64,000 nucleotides of DNA from Blasia pusilla. Taxonomy: Eukaryota > Marchantiophyta > Marchantiopsida > Blasiales. Under the pieces are notes generated by a model. It had not been told where the DNA came from. It worked only from the letters and a program-made list of their open reading frames with translations, and searched no databases. Both the position numbers and the translations under genes were made by a program. The stretch's first letter is position 1, and each line of letters begins with the position of its first letter. Where the stretch lies: assembly GCA_050084515.1 (NCBI GenBank), contig CM114273.1, positions 31,124,001-31,188,000 of the forward strand, in the 5' to 3' direction. Positions 34,380-45,315 of this stretch are shown here, one piece after another.

Positions 34380-34660
34380 AGGAGTAGGAAAATTTGCAAG
34401 GGAAAATTTTCCCTTGGTCTGGGCTCATTTGTATTCTGTTTCAAGAACTTTTGATTTTAGACAGGTGTCCTATTTTTTCAAAGTTAAATTTCTATTTATA
34501 GAAAATGGTCCTTATGCGCTATTTTAGGTTTAAATTCAAGGAGATGACCTACTTATAAACGTCACTAGAGAGAGGGCTTAGAAAGACATGATATATCTCA
34601 ATGAGAGATAGCTTGGGAGTTCATTCTCTCTTTGTTGAACCTCTTTTACATGAGGTGCAA
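34380..34660 (+). repeat. LTR-like repeat fragment, plus orientation
   Basis: Matches 42,820-43,090 with shared TTTTCCCTTGGT, GAGAGCTTGGGAGTTCATTC and TCTCTTTGTTGAACCTCTT words. It ends next to the 3' end of the minus-strand gypsy integrase. It contains a chance 20-nt palindrome (CAAGGGAAAATTTTCCCTTG, 34,397-34,416). Confidence 0.65.
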
Positions 34661-34689
34661 CAACATGTTTTTACCACATCTTGCATCGT

Positions 34690-35523
34690 GGGTGCCACAT
34701 GGTATAAATACACGGAATCTCCAGGATGAAACCTCCTTATCCGTGGATGATAACCTCCTCTACGAATGATTGCGTACCTCAATGTATCTCTATGCTGAGC
34801 AATAGCTTAGTTCTCAAAGGCCATAAGCATAACTCTATGAAAAATCTCTGCCCTCTGAGAACACGCTTGTACCCACACATCTGGTTCATCAAGATCTAAC
34901 ACCTTTGCCATGTCATGTCGAATAGGTGCAAGTAAATCTGGCTCTCTTCCAAAGAGCAAAAAGTACGGTGAAAATGACGCCAAGGATGCATGCCGACTAA
35001 AGTGATAACCCATAGCCAACCATAGCAACCGTAGGTCCCATTCCCTCAACTGTCCCTCCTGCAAGCCATACTTGTGCAATCCTCTCTTCACCGTCTGTAC
35101 TACTCTCTCCGCCAACCCATCTGCCTTAGGATGATCTCTGGATGTGGTGCCGTGATCTATCAGCGCCTGATCACACAAGGCCTAAAACTCGCCCTTGAAC
35201 TCGGCACCGTGGTCAGTCAACACCTTTGCCGGTGCACCAAAGTGACTAAGCACACGATCTAGAAACGCATAAGTTATTCCCTCTCTCGCCTTGTCCGGTA
35301 GTGCCACCAACTCTATCCACTTGGAGAAATGCTCCACCCTGACCAAGACGTACCTGTGATGACGCCCCATCAATGGCAAAGGTCCCACAAAGTCTAAACT
35401 CCACCGATAACCTAAACCCATAATTGGCAAAGGATGTAACTGCGGAGTGGGAGCATTGAAGGATGCTCGAACTCTGTCACATGCCATACATCTGGCCACA
35501 AACTGTTGTATTCTAGTTTGCAT
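34690..35523 (-). pseudogene. Gypsy integrase
   Basis: Retroviral-type integrase that would join element cDNA to the chromosome. Visible are the last pair of the N-terminal HHCC zinc finger (CMACDR), then the catalytic core: Asp in RWSLDFVGPLP (35,394), Asp 60 residues later in KVLTDHGAEFKGEF, and Glu in HPKADGLAERVVQTVK. These give the D-x59-D-x(about 35)-E spacing of gypsy integrases. One in-frame TAG (at 35,182-35,184, EF stop ALCDQ) stands where relatives usually have Gln. Downstream HPGDSVYLYHVAP resembles the C-terminal GD-x-V block. No chromodomain is visible before the coding similarity ends near 34,690. Confidence 0.88.
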
Positions 35524-36069
35524 GCCGCGCCACCAATACTAAACCTGGAGTAAGTTGTAAGTACGCTTTACTCCAAAATACCCCAACTCCTCATGGGCAT
35601 GTCGCACTACACGTGCTTGCTAGGAAGGATGAGATGTCACTCGTATCCTACCATCTCCCAATACCCAAAAAATGTGAGTCCCCTCCCACCTGAACCTCCT
35701 AGCTCTGTGTAGGATCCGATCTCGCTCCCTAGCACTCACTGTGCTCGCTATGATGCCTATGCGCAAGAACTCCACAACCTCCACGTTTTCATGGATATCA
35801 CGACCACTTGTTGCCTCCTCACTGACCTTTGGATCCAAAGACTCATCATCCAACCCCACCACAGGAGTCATCACCTACGACTGACCTACCATAGTCAACC
35901 AACAAAGATAGGCAGATGCATGCCAATCGGGCACCATCTCCTCATCACTCTCTCCGTGTTATCGAGCCCCTGTTGTCTCTCTGACTCGGACATGGGTTAC
36001 GACTCAACCCATCCACATCCTGGTTCAGCCAGCCTGGCCTATGAACCACCTCAAACTCATACTCTTATA

Positions 36070-36310
36070 GTAAAAGAGCCCACCGGGCAAGCTTTCCCGT
36101 AAGCTTGTCGGACTCCATTAACCACCTCAACGGCAGATGATCAATGATAAATGTGAAATGGTTGCCGAATAAATAGCACCTAAAATGTGCCACGGCCCAC
36201 ACTGCAGCCAAGCACTCTTTCTCGTAAGAGCTGTACTTTCCTCTATAATGTTGTTCGATCAGCTCGCGTAAGCCACAATAACGAACTCCCTCTCCTCGTC
36301 ATCCCTCTGA
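36070..36310 (-). pseudogene. Gypsy RNase H domain
   Basis: A minus-strand frame reads VAYAS..., then KYSSYEKECLAAVWAVAHFR, YLFGNHFTFIIDHLPLRWLM and KLTGKLARWALLL, the standard gypsy RNase H blocks with catalytic Glu (YEKE) and Asp (IIDH). A TAA follows (LL stop EYE), where Gln is usual. The domain would degrade the RNA strand of the RNA-DNA hybrid. Confidence 0.8.
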
Positions 36311-36323
36311 GTAAGCACTGCTC

Positions 36324-37421
36324 TTAGACCCAACATGCTCCAAACCGTATGTAATTGGAATGGGCGACCTCTAACCGGTCTCTATAAAATGGGTGAGGAC
36401 GTAAAGATGTCCTTGAGCTCCTAAATGCTCGCTCTTGATCATCTCCCCACAACCAAACCGGATCAAGTCTCGTCAACAAGGTTAAAGACTTTGCGATCGC
36501 ACTAAAATCCTTGACATATCGTCGATAGAAGTTTTCCAGTCCAAGAAACGCTCGGACTCGACTCACATCTGTAGGGCGTGGAATCTGCGCTATAGCCTCT
36601 ATCTTTGTCTGTTGAACGCCTAACCCACTCGGGTATATGGTGTGTCCCAAGTACTCAATATGCTCCTGAAAGAATCTGCACTTGCGTGGATGTAACTTCA
36701 CTCCATGTAACTGCAATCGCCAAAACACCTCCTCCAAGTGTCGCTCATGCTCCTCAACCATGGAGTTGAAGATAAGAATATCAGCTATGTAACTCCAAGC
36801 CAGCCAAAATCCTATCCATCACTCTCTGAAACTCAGCACGCGCTTTCTTCAACCCAAATGGTAAGAACCGCCACTGATACAAGAAATCTCTCCAGAACCG
36901 ATCTATCACCCAGAATGTTGTCTTCTCCCTATCCTCCAACCTGATGGGCAACTGATGATAGCCAGCACGGAGATCTAAAGTATTGAAGATCTTTGCATGC
37001 CCTACTCGCATCAAAGATCTCCTCAGGAGTAGGTATGGCATATCGATCTAACCTCGTCTGTTAGTTGATAGGACGGTAATCTTCACACATCCGCCTATCT
37101 GTCCAATTGCCATACATATCCTTCTTCGTCAGCATAATTGTGGCACATGCATTCTCCCCATGCGATAACTCCACAAGTCCTGCCTCCAACAAGTGCTGAC
37201 TCTTGCTCTGAATCAAGGCTCACTCCATATCATAATACCTATAGGGTTGACGAAAGATAGGCATTACTAGCCAACTCAATCCGCATCCCGGGACCCTTTA
37301 GCATACCCAAGTCTCTCATACTAAAGGCAAAACAACTGACATGCCCTCTTAGAAACCTATGAACTTGCGGTCGCTCTCCTCCTATCAACTTGAGACCTAT
37401 CACAGGCTCCCAAGTCTCCAT
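36324..37421 (-). pseudogene. Gypsy reverse transcriptase, catalytic YIDD mutated
   Basis: Begins METWEPVIGLKLIGGERPQV like copy 1 and shows GPGMRIELAS, FNTLDLRAGYHQLPIRLED, TFWVIDRFWRDFLYQWRFLPFG and EEHERHLEEVFWRLQLHG, then the IPRP connection and RAFLGLENFYRRYVKDFS. The catalytic YIDD reads Tyr-Ile-Ala-Asp (36,791-36,780), losing the first Asp. Stops and frameshifts are present. It would copy element RNA into DNA if intact. Confidence 0.88.
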
Positions 37422-37649
37422 AGTGACCTCACTTGGAGAGGACGTAACCTCCTGCTTTGGTTGCTATGTAGTTTCAAAAACTTAACATGTGCTGCTTTGG
37501 CGGCCTTCGCACTCTCCGCTCGAACGACGTCCCAGGAAGTCCATGGGTGTCTATCTCTCCTCGTCCCATCCCCAGCCAATGCATGTACAGACCCTATAGG
37601 CACTGGTCCAACTCGTGGATGTGACGGCATGGATGACACTCGCATCAGT

Positions 37650-38631
37650 CTCTGCTCAGCCATACCTAGGATAACTATCCATGTGAGACAGTTGAGGTCC
37701 ATTGCCTGCCCCAACACGTGTCTCCGGGATGCCTCAATCATACGTGGCACCGACATCGTACCCGTAGCAAACCCCATGGCGCGCTTGTGCTCATTGTTGT
37801 GGGTTCCTCTAATACTCGGGTCACCTCATCCCAAATCATGCGTGGCCCTCCTTGAGGAAAGGCATGGGATGCTGGGAAGCTCACCAATGTAGGTAAGGTT
37901 GCCCTCAACTCCCCCACCCTAGTGGCCATCGCCAACGGTGGTCTATCATCCCACGTCACCACCTAAGATCGACGCCCTGAGCCCAAAATAGCATCCACGC
38001 TGAGATGCGGTGCTCTCTAGACTCCATCGTATGCTCGACTCAATACCTCTGATGGTATCAGGTTTGTCCACCATAGTCATGGACAATGGGCGCGTGATCC
38101 AACTCTCGCTGCATCTAACAACACAGCAGGTCCCAACCAGGACCTCACCTGATGCACACTCGTCATCACACGTGCACGAGTGTCTCCCAACAACGGCACG
38201 TTCTCCAAAATGTATGTTGGAGAACATGCGTGACTCTCTTGCAAGTGTCGTACTACTCACAACATCTCCCAAAACATCCGTGACCTCAGACCTTGCAATT
38301 CAAACGCTCAGCCAACTGATGAATGACCCTAACATGACTATCTAGCAATCACCAAATGAATGGTGCCAACTCTATCCAGATCCTACGCCCCCACCAAAGA
38401 GATGTCGGCGGGTAGTGTATGTTGATATCCTCATAGTGAAGATAGCGGCAACAACTCAGGATACCTCAGGACCAATCTCGCTATATGACGTAATGATACT
38501 CGCCGCGCGGTCTCATCTCTCTCCACATAAAGGTATTGATGCACCCGTATCCCCGCCTGCAATATCGCAGCCAATCTTGTGCTAATCCCTCTGAAGAGAT
38601 CTAACACCCTTCTCTGGACACTATCACACAA
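37650..38631 (-). pseudogene. Cytosine-5 DNA methyltransferase domain inside gypsy pol (copy 2)
   Basis: In the same position as in copy 1 (between protease and RT). Motif I reads VLDLFRGIS (Gly to Arg in the FGG loop), followed by AGIRVHQYLYVERD. Motif IV is destroyed: at 38,340-38,326 the codons are TAG TCA TGT TAG GGT where copy 1 has TGG CCA TGT CAG GGC. In another frame the ENV motif survives (YILENVPLLGDTRARV, about 38,210). Motifs IX-X read FATGTMSV...RRHVLGQAMDLNCLTW (about 37,770-37,680). Several frameshifts separate the motifs. The domain is dead, but its presence in both copies shows that the methyltransferase was an original part of this retrotransposon family. Confidence 0.85.
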
Positions 38632-38983
38632 CGGGTGTGGTATCCAATGGCGTCAACGTCTCTACTTGAGGGGCCCGATCGCCACCTGAATCTCCCTGCT
38701 CCAGGATAAAGGCATGACTCCACGTCTCCCTCACGAGGTCGTCGACACTCCTTTGTAGCTCTCAAGTCGTACCCCACAATGGTGAAGAGGTCTTACCAAC
38801 ATGGGAAGAGACACCTGCCATGGCCTATCTCTCCGTGGGACTATCCGCTACTGGGACATCCTCCGCATATGCGTTCCCCTCCAACAACTCTCCTGGCCAG
38901 CTAACACTACCTATGAAAGCTGCCACTGTGGTCAAAGACTCGTCTCGTGATCGACCATCTCGTCCTGCAAACTGCATGGGTAA

Positions 38984-39424
38984 CTAACTCATCCGGCCCT
39001 CACCTGACTGCCACCCTAGCCGATAAGCAATGGTCTCCTCCCAGAAGTCAAGGATGAATCCTAGGGGATATAACATTGTACTCCCCACCAACACAACCGT
39101 AGAATCTACTGGTGTCGTAATCGCACGTGTGCGCACCATAGCACCATCCGTCGCATGCTCTGGCTGGACTCTAACAACTATCTCTTGTCGAGTCATATAC
39201 TACGTGGGTGACACGCCCCCAATCGAGATGTGTACCTGGAAGGGACAAGTCTCAATGTCGGCCTTCTGTAACCCCAACGCTAAACATGCCGCCTTCCCTA
39301 ACATCAAGGGTTGCGCTCCCGAATCAATTAGGATGCGCTGCGGGTGGTATACTGTCCCCGTCAAACTCACCAAGAAAAATACTCCAGCTCGATTATCCAG
39401 TAACACTACTCGAGGTGTCACCAC
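38984..39424 (-). pseudogene. Gypsy aspartic protease (active-site triad intact)
   Basis: Minus-strand frame VVLLDNRAGVFFLVSLTG then RILIDSGAQPLMLGKAA. The catalytic Asp-Ser-Gly is intact (about 39,325-39,317). After one TAG the frame continues YMTRQEIVVRVQPE and LYPLGFILDFWEE with AYRLGWQSGEGR, the same post-protease signature as copy 1. Role: maturation of the element's polyprotein. Confidence 0.78.
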
Positions 39425-40239
39425 AACTCACTCAATGGCCCGTTGAGGTGGCATATCTACCAACTTCGCCACATGCCATGAATCTGTGGGGGATGTCTCG
39501 AGCACCAGCTCCAAGGGCAAGTCCACCACCTCCTTAACTACCTCTGAACAAGAAGCAGTCACCTCTCCACACTCACACAACGTGGCGGCCAGCCGAAACA
39601 CCTCAGCTGGTCCAACTCCCAACGTCGCCAACTCTATGGCAGAAAATAGCGGAGTCTGGCTCACTCTAGTGGCCACCTCCAATACTATGGTCAAGGCTAA
39701 CTCCACTCGAGCTGACATAGGAGTTGTCACTCCAACTCCTTGTGACATCCACGTACATGCCTAGAGGCTGGTCGTCCAGGCACCATCGATGGTGTGGGTA
39801 GTGCCTCCAAAAATATGAATGACTGTGGAACCCTGGCCTACCGCCCATTGGTCCCCTCTGGTGGGTCAATCTCAACTCTACCTCTGGATGGCTCAATGCG
39901 TCTTGCAACATCCCGAGTCACCACTGCATCCGCCTCAACCTCAACTACACTACACATTAATCCCATACTAGCGAGATCCTCATTTGGGTCAGGGTTAGAA
40001 GTAGAAGTTGGAGCCACACTAGTTGCTCGCGGCTCTGTGCCTTCCCTGAGCTGCATCATTGTCATGGCAGTAATCCTTTGCTCCAATTGATCGATGCGTG
40101 AGAGAAGTGTCGGCTTTGGTGCTCCTACTCTATCTCCTCTGGCTGGTGGTGGTCCTCTATCACCATGTCTAGGAAGAACTCCCCAACCTCCTCCAGGCCC
40201 TCGGCCTACCTCTGGATGTGCCTCTCGACGAAGGTCAAA

Positions 40240-41389
40240 ACATCTATCCCTAGTGTGACCATATCTGTGGCAATAGTCACACTGGTACTGTGGTGGGGCC
40301 ATCATATGTGGCTCTTGAGCAATCGGTCCTCTCCCATGTTGTGTGTAGTCTCTCTACCTATGGGCCTCTCCACACGTCCAACAAGACAACATCGGTCCTT
40401 GTTGGGCAACATATGTAGGTACGGGTGGTTGCCTCATAGGCTCACAGTACCCGCCCTCCTCTCTAGGCACACTAGCCCACTCCTGTGGTACGGGTCATTG
40501 CCTTATAGGCTCATGGTACCCGCCCTCCTCTCTAGGCACACTGGCCCGCTCCCGTGGTATTGGCACCTGTGGGATCACCATCGCTCGTGGACCCATTGAC
40601 TCTCGAGAAAATCTAGCGGTCACTATCTGCTCCTCACTCATGTTGAGCTCAATACGCTCAGAAAACTCAAAGACCACCTTCAATGTGGGCTTTGATATGT
40701 GAATCAACACCGCATCTCGGACTCTCCTCCGTAGTTCTCGGTCCAGAACCCCGTACCAATATTGGACTGAGTGCGCCTCAGTCACTCCATACGTAGCAAT
40801 GATCAACCATCATTGCCTTACGTAGCAATGATGTGAATTCTTCTCTCAGAATCTCACCCGATCGTCATTGAAAACCCTGTAGACTCTTCATCTTGTCGGT
40901 GCGTACGCCTTGGTAGCTCTTCCCCAACTATCGGAAGAACTCCATTGTGGGATTGAAGCTAGGTGGCCCTCTACCACTAGAGGTCTCTGCCACATCGCCT
41001 ATCTCACTGCCCTCCTTTCCATCTAGTCTCTGGGTTGATGGTGTGGGTCTCTCTCCTTTCACGATTCCATCATATACCTCACGACCACTAGTGCACACAT
41101 ACCCTGGAGGCCAATACATCCTCCAGGCATCAATCTCTACTGAATATAGCGATCGAAACTCCATGTAATCATCCATCGGAGGACCCTCTAAATGCTAGAA
41201 CAACCCCTTCCAGGCCATGAAAGGGTTGAACGATGTCGGGGTTCGTATCTTCTGGAAGTCGCACTACATGTCGAACTCATGGATGAAATCATCTAAGTCG
41301 ATGGTGCCCACTGCACCCGAGAAACGACGCATGCCCTGATGGCCCATATTGTCCATCTCCTGCCAAGTGATATTGCCTCCATCTGCCAT
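40240..41389 (-). pseudogene. Gag (capsid and nucleocapsid) of copy 2
   Basis: The start chosen at 41,389 (MADGGNITWQEMDNMG) is the first Met of the aligned frame. A retrotransposon-gag-type capsid region follows: MEFRSLYSVEIDAWRMYWPP, FNPTMEFFRQLGKSYQGV and VQYWYGVLDRELRRRVRDAV. It ends in a complete CCHC zinc knuckle, CDYCHRYGHTRDRC (about 40,281-40,240). Two TAG codons interrupt the N-terminal part (FDM stop CDF; LF stop HLEG), both at positions compatible with former CAG codons. Gag would form the virus-like particle and package RNA. Confidence 0.75.
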
Positions 41390-42779
41390 CTAGTCACCAG
41401 ACCTAGTGTCTAGTGATGACGATCCAGCCACGGATGGATGTTGAGGTAGCTCCTCACTCGTAACCCCTCGGTATCTCACTCCACTCCGTGTCACACCACT
41501 ACTACTGCTCGCACTACCCGTTCTTCCAAACCCTGGAAGAACGCCGTGATGACAACCCTATCTCACCCGCTCAAGCACTTAGACTCAGCGAGAGTCTCCC
41601 ACACTCCTCACTAGCTCAGTGACACTTATGATAATCCCGTGATGACACACCCGGCCTGACGTGCATTCAACACTCAGGCTCACTATGAGCCTCCCGACTA
41701 TCTCACCTAAATCACCAACATACGCTTAGGTCATACACATGATCCCTACTTAGCAACCGCTGTGTACCCACAAACATGCTAAACATGCAAGGAGTCTACC
41801 CTCGGCACGATAATTGCACCCATCGAGCACGAGCTACTACCCGACCCATCACCCTCAGTGACACAAGATAATTGCGGGAAAAGGGGCTCGAATGGGTAAC
41901 CTGATCACGCCCTCCAACCTACTGCACCATCAACATCCACTCCATACTTGAGGCATGACAACCTCCATAGCACAACCATCTCTTTGCACACACGTCAAAC
42001 CTCCCGTCAGCATCGGCGTGTGTGTCCCTATCACAACCCTCGCAAATCCCAGCCATGCCCGAAACACATCACGTCACGCAAACCACTCTGCCCATCCCCA
42101 AACGCGCCATGTAACCTTACTCAACTCCGTCAGAACTCAACCATATCAGCCCGCATACCATGTTGCTCGCATCGCTTCCACGCCAGCTGCACTGCTATCA
42201 CGTCTCCTTCACCGCTACCACGTTGGGTGGGAGGCGCCAACCACGGCGCTCCCAAAGTTGGCGCCAACCACGTCCGAAAAAAGGGGCGGCGAAGGGGGCG
42301 TCGGGCCCTTGGCCCACATCCCTATGAACCTGTGTGTAGGGAAGGGGGGTGTCGGCTTGACACTTGCCTGTTACATGCGCCGGGGGGAGGAGGGGAGGGG
42401 TTCACGGCCGGGGGCCGCGGCTCATCGCCCTCGGCTTGCAACTCCCGATGACCCTCACTACCCTCTCCGGCTTGCCGGTGACTCTACTCCGACCTTAAAC
42501 ATGCCCGCCCTAATCCTTCCCTAGGCGGCTACAACCTCCTCAAGGTGGCTGCAACTCCCTCCTGCTCCTTCCTAACACACCCGCTTGCGTACACTCGACG
42601 CCACACTGATGCTACACCCGGCTGCTGTCCCCAGTCAACCCGCACCAAAGAAATCTGCGAAAACGGATAGCGTTTCCGTGCACTGCCTCCCAAACTAAAA
42701 AATCACAAACAAATGCGTGTCACGTCTTTTAGGATAGATCGGTGAGATCTAGTAGAGCGCCTTCGTGAGTAGTGGAGTA
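41390..42779. other. GC-rich leader region upstream of gag
   Basis: GC-rich sequence with two overlapping long plus-strand frames (41,948-42,451 and 41,955-42,524) that look compositional. No protein domain is visible on either strand. It is probably the 5' untranslated region of the minus-strand gypsy element. Confidence 0.4.
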
Positions 42780-43635
42780 CACGCTCAGTAGATCGAGGAT
42801 GATCTACTGAGGCCCCGAGAAACCTGAGAGAGCAGGTTTCCCCTTGGTTTCGGCTTATTTGGAGCCATATTGAGGAACTTACTTTTTTTAGGTAAGTACC
42901 ATTTTGAGTATATGATCTACTTTCTATTTTTGGTTAGTGGCCCTTGACCTCCTATATCAGGTCAAGAGCCAAGGAGGTGACTTGGGAGGATAGGTTACCA
43001 TGGAGAGAGCTTGGGAGAGGGGAGGGGTATACCTCAAGGAGAGAGAGCTTGAGAGCTCATTCTCTCTTTGTTGAACCTCTTGGCATGAGGCGGCGGAGCT
43101 ATGGTCCCTTGTCTTGTGAGTGTAACCCAAGCCTCTCATTAGGAGAGTCGGTTTGGTTTGACATGAGAGAGAGTGCACATCTTTGAGAGCTATGGTGTGA
43201 GATGGTGTAGAGAGAGATTGGATCTTACTTTACAAAGAGATCAACAGAGATATTTTAGTACTTCTTGTCTCATTGTTTGGATGCCATGAGTTAGCATGGG
43301 ATCGTGCGTGTTTGTGTGTATGTTCGGTGACAGCGATGTATGTTGTGTAGCGATGTGTATGCGCACGACACGCGACACACACATCTCCAGGGGCTCCCCA
43401 CCGAGGCAACTCGCTTGCCTACTTGCAACTAACAAATTCCCATCAGCCCCTTGATATCTTTCTCATGTAAAAATAAAGAGTAGTAAAAATGGCACACCCG
43501 GCCTAAAAATCCACTCAATCTTCATCAGCATATCGAGCCTCGTCCACCTTGCGCTATCAAGGAATCCAGACGCTAGCATCCTAGTCCTATCTCACACACA
43601 TACAAGAGAGGTGCTCCAACGCCCCAACATGAGAA

Positions 43636-43775
43636 AGATGGCTTGGGAAAGCCATCTTCCTCCCTTATGTGGGATTGGGAAGAGCCAAAAGGCTCTTCCC
43701 CTAAAAATAGCTATCCTCTTGGTAACCTGCGCCCACACGTTACCAGGGGCGGGTGACCTGGTCAACAAGTCACCC
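43636..43775. other. Chain of four short stem-loops inside the LTR-like repeat
   Basis: Four consecutive inverted repeats: AGATGGCTT-GGGA-AAGCCATCT (43,636-43,657), GGGAAGAGCC-AAAA-GGCTCTTCCC (43,677-43,700), GGTAAC...GTTACC (43,721-43,744) and GGGTGAC...GTCACCC (43,751-43,775). The 26.4-kb copy keeps the first with a changed loop (26,428-26,449), partly the second, and extends the third to an 11-bp stem (26,513-26,536). Confidence 0.7.
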
Positions 43776-43940
43776 GGTTGTGAAAGACCTCAACACAAAA
43801 GTTGTCAGAAATGACGTTTCTGACACAATGGACCTATTCTCAACCTCATCGACACCGTGGAACAAAATTACACTCAAGATAGTCCGTTGGCTCCTACGCC
43901 CTATCCACGATAGATCTCGGCCTATCGGCTAATCAGATGT

Positions 43941-43943
<3 letters not shown>

Positions 43944-44035
<92 letters not shown>
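43944..44035. repeat. (GA)46 microsatellite
   Basis: Uninterrupted GA dinucleotide array at the right side of the LTR-like repeat. The other family copies lack it. Confidence 0.97.
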
Positions 44036-44038
<3 letters not shown>

Positions 44039-44110
44039 TATTTTACAAAATTGGAAATAACTACACCTTCAAATTTGGACTCCATGGTTGAATGTGTTAA
44101 TCAGGGTGGG

Positions 44111-45282
44111 TGGCAATTCGCAAATTAAGGGAAGAGGGGTGTGTTTATAGCTTTCCAAGTGAAGACAAGAGGCAATGAGGGTGGTGTGGTAATGAGTTGG
44201 AGCTTGCAAGAGTAAGAAATGCCAACATGACTTCTTGCTATGATCCTAGAGAATGTCTATACACTCTATTGTATTGAAAACATGCCCACAAGTGAGAAGT
44301 TTGTGAACTTTATTCAAAATTGTTCAAGAAAGTAAAATTTGAAGTTATAGTGTTAAGGAGCCAAAATCAAAACAATTTTGACCTTCTTATTATTAAAAAT
44401 ACCATACTATTCATTTTTCTATTACTTCCACCGTCAATTTGGAGGAAAATTGCAACCGAATTCGAGAGGGTAGTCATTTCCTTGGTACAACATTGGATTT
44501 TAGTGAATGGATATTGATCAAAATGGCATTTCTAACCGGGTCAAATCAAGGTAGTCATTTCCTTGGTACAACATTGGATTTTAGTTAATGGATATTGATC
44601 AAAATGGCATTTCTAACTGGGTCAAATCAAGTAAAGATCCATAGAAATGAAAATAGAATTATGTATGTTGATAAAGAAGCTTTTGGTCTCATAATAGATA
44701 TATTTTTCCTTCTAGGAAAAAATTACTTTATAATTTTGAATTATTATTAAAAATAGTTATGCATTGCATGGGCATTCGGGCCGATAACTTTAGAGGCACT
44801 CTCATGTTATGGGGAAAACTCATGTAGACCTCTTCCCTAAGTGATTTGACATTATTAACGATATTCAAATCCATGTCCAAGTATAGGTTAGAGACGACCA
44901 TTTCACCAACCATGTAGATGAAGTAAACTACACGACATGTGACAATATATGCATGTCTTGGGAAATTACACCACTTTACCAACCATGTAGACCGATCATC
45001 GATGTAACCCAAAGAACAGGTGACATCACACAAGTAACTCAAGCAAGAAGAGAAACTCACCATCCACGTAGGCCAATGCCATCGGAAGGAGAGGTCCTCA
45101 TTAGCCTAATTGGTGCATGGAGAAAGACCGCAATTCATTCAAATATGTCGGCTTATATGTGTCTACATCATAAGTATAGTACTGTTTGGAGAATAGATCA
45201 TATAGTAAGTACACTCTAGGGATAATATGCTGCTGCTGCACACTGCTCGAGGCAAAACACCATCGCTACAGCCGTACCTCAT
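44111..45282. other. AT-rich stretch with an 81-bp tandem duplication
   Basis: No gene supported. GGTAGTCATTTCCTTGGTAC begins two adjacent 81-bp units at 44,469 and 44,550 that differ at only about two positions. The frame at 45,186-45,575 owes its Ser-rich part to the CTC repeat. Confidence 0.5.
44469..44630. repeat. 81-bp tandem duplication, two copies
   Basis: Units 44,469-44,549 and 44,550-44,630 are nearly identical (GTGAATGG versus GTTAATGG, AACCGGG versus AACTGGG). The duplication is recent. Confidence 0.92.
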
Positions 45283-45315
45283 GCTCCTCCTCCTCCTCCT
45301 CCTCCTCCTCCTGCT
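45283..45315. repeat. (CTC)n microsatellite
   Basis: About ten CTC units near the 5' end of the first non-LTR retrotransposon copy. Confidence 0.9.

Larger units (their letters stand above)
34690..41389 (-). mobile_element. Ty3/gypsy retrotransposon carrying a DNA methyltransferase, copy 2
   Basis: Read on the minus strand, the element contains Gag (41,389-40,240), protease (39,424-38,984), DNA methyltransferase (38,631-37,650), RT (37,421-36,324), RNase H (36,310-36,070) and integrase (35,523-34,807), the normal Ty3/gypsy order with an extra enzyme between protease and RT. Repeated stops and frameshifts make it inactive. LTR-like repeats flank it (34,380-34,660 and 42,780-44,110, same orientation), but their inner ends do not match a simple LTR pair and no primer-binding site or polypurine tract was identified. 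LTR status is therefore unproven. Confidence 0.88.
42780..44110 (+). repeat. LTR-like repeat family, fullest copy
   Basis: About 1.3 kb containing every segment found in the other copies (26.1-26.9, 32.6-33.6, 33.6-34.2 inverted, 34.4-34.7 kb). It lies just upstream of the gag of copy 2, so it may be the 5' LTR of the minus-strand gypsy. Against that, no perfect TG...CA ends or primer-binding site were found. It contains a chain of hairpins (43,636-43,775) and a long GA array. Confidence 0.6.

Noticed and set aside
34397-34416. Perfect palindrome CAAGGGAAAATTTTCCCTTG
   Set aside because: Sister repeats have a non-palindromic version, so it appears to be a chance product of point mutations.
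41948-42524. Two overlapping frames of 167 and 189 codons
   Set aside because: They overlap in different frames in GC-rich DNA, have no recognised domain and lie in the probable leader of the minus-strand gypsy element.
34380-44110. Simple LTR pair for gypsy copy 2
   Set aside because: The flanking repeats are in the same orientation, but the left fragment corresponds to an internal part of the right one and no primer-binding site, polypurine tract or target duplication was found, so a confirmed LTR call is not justified.
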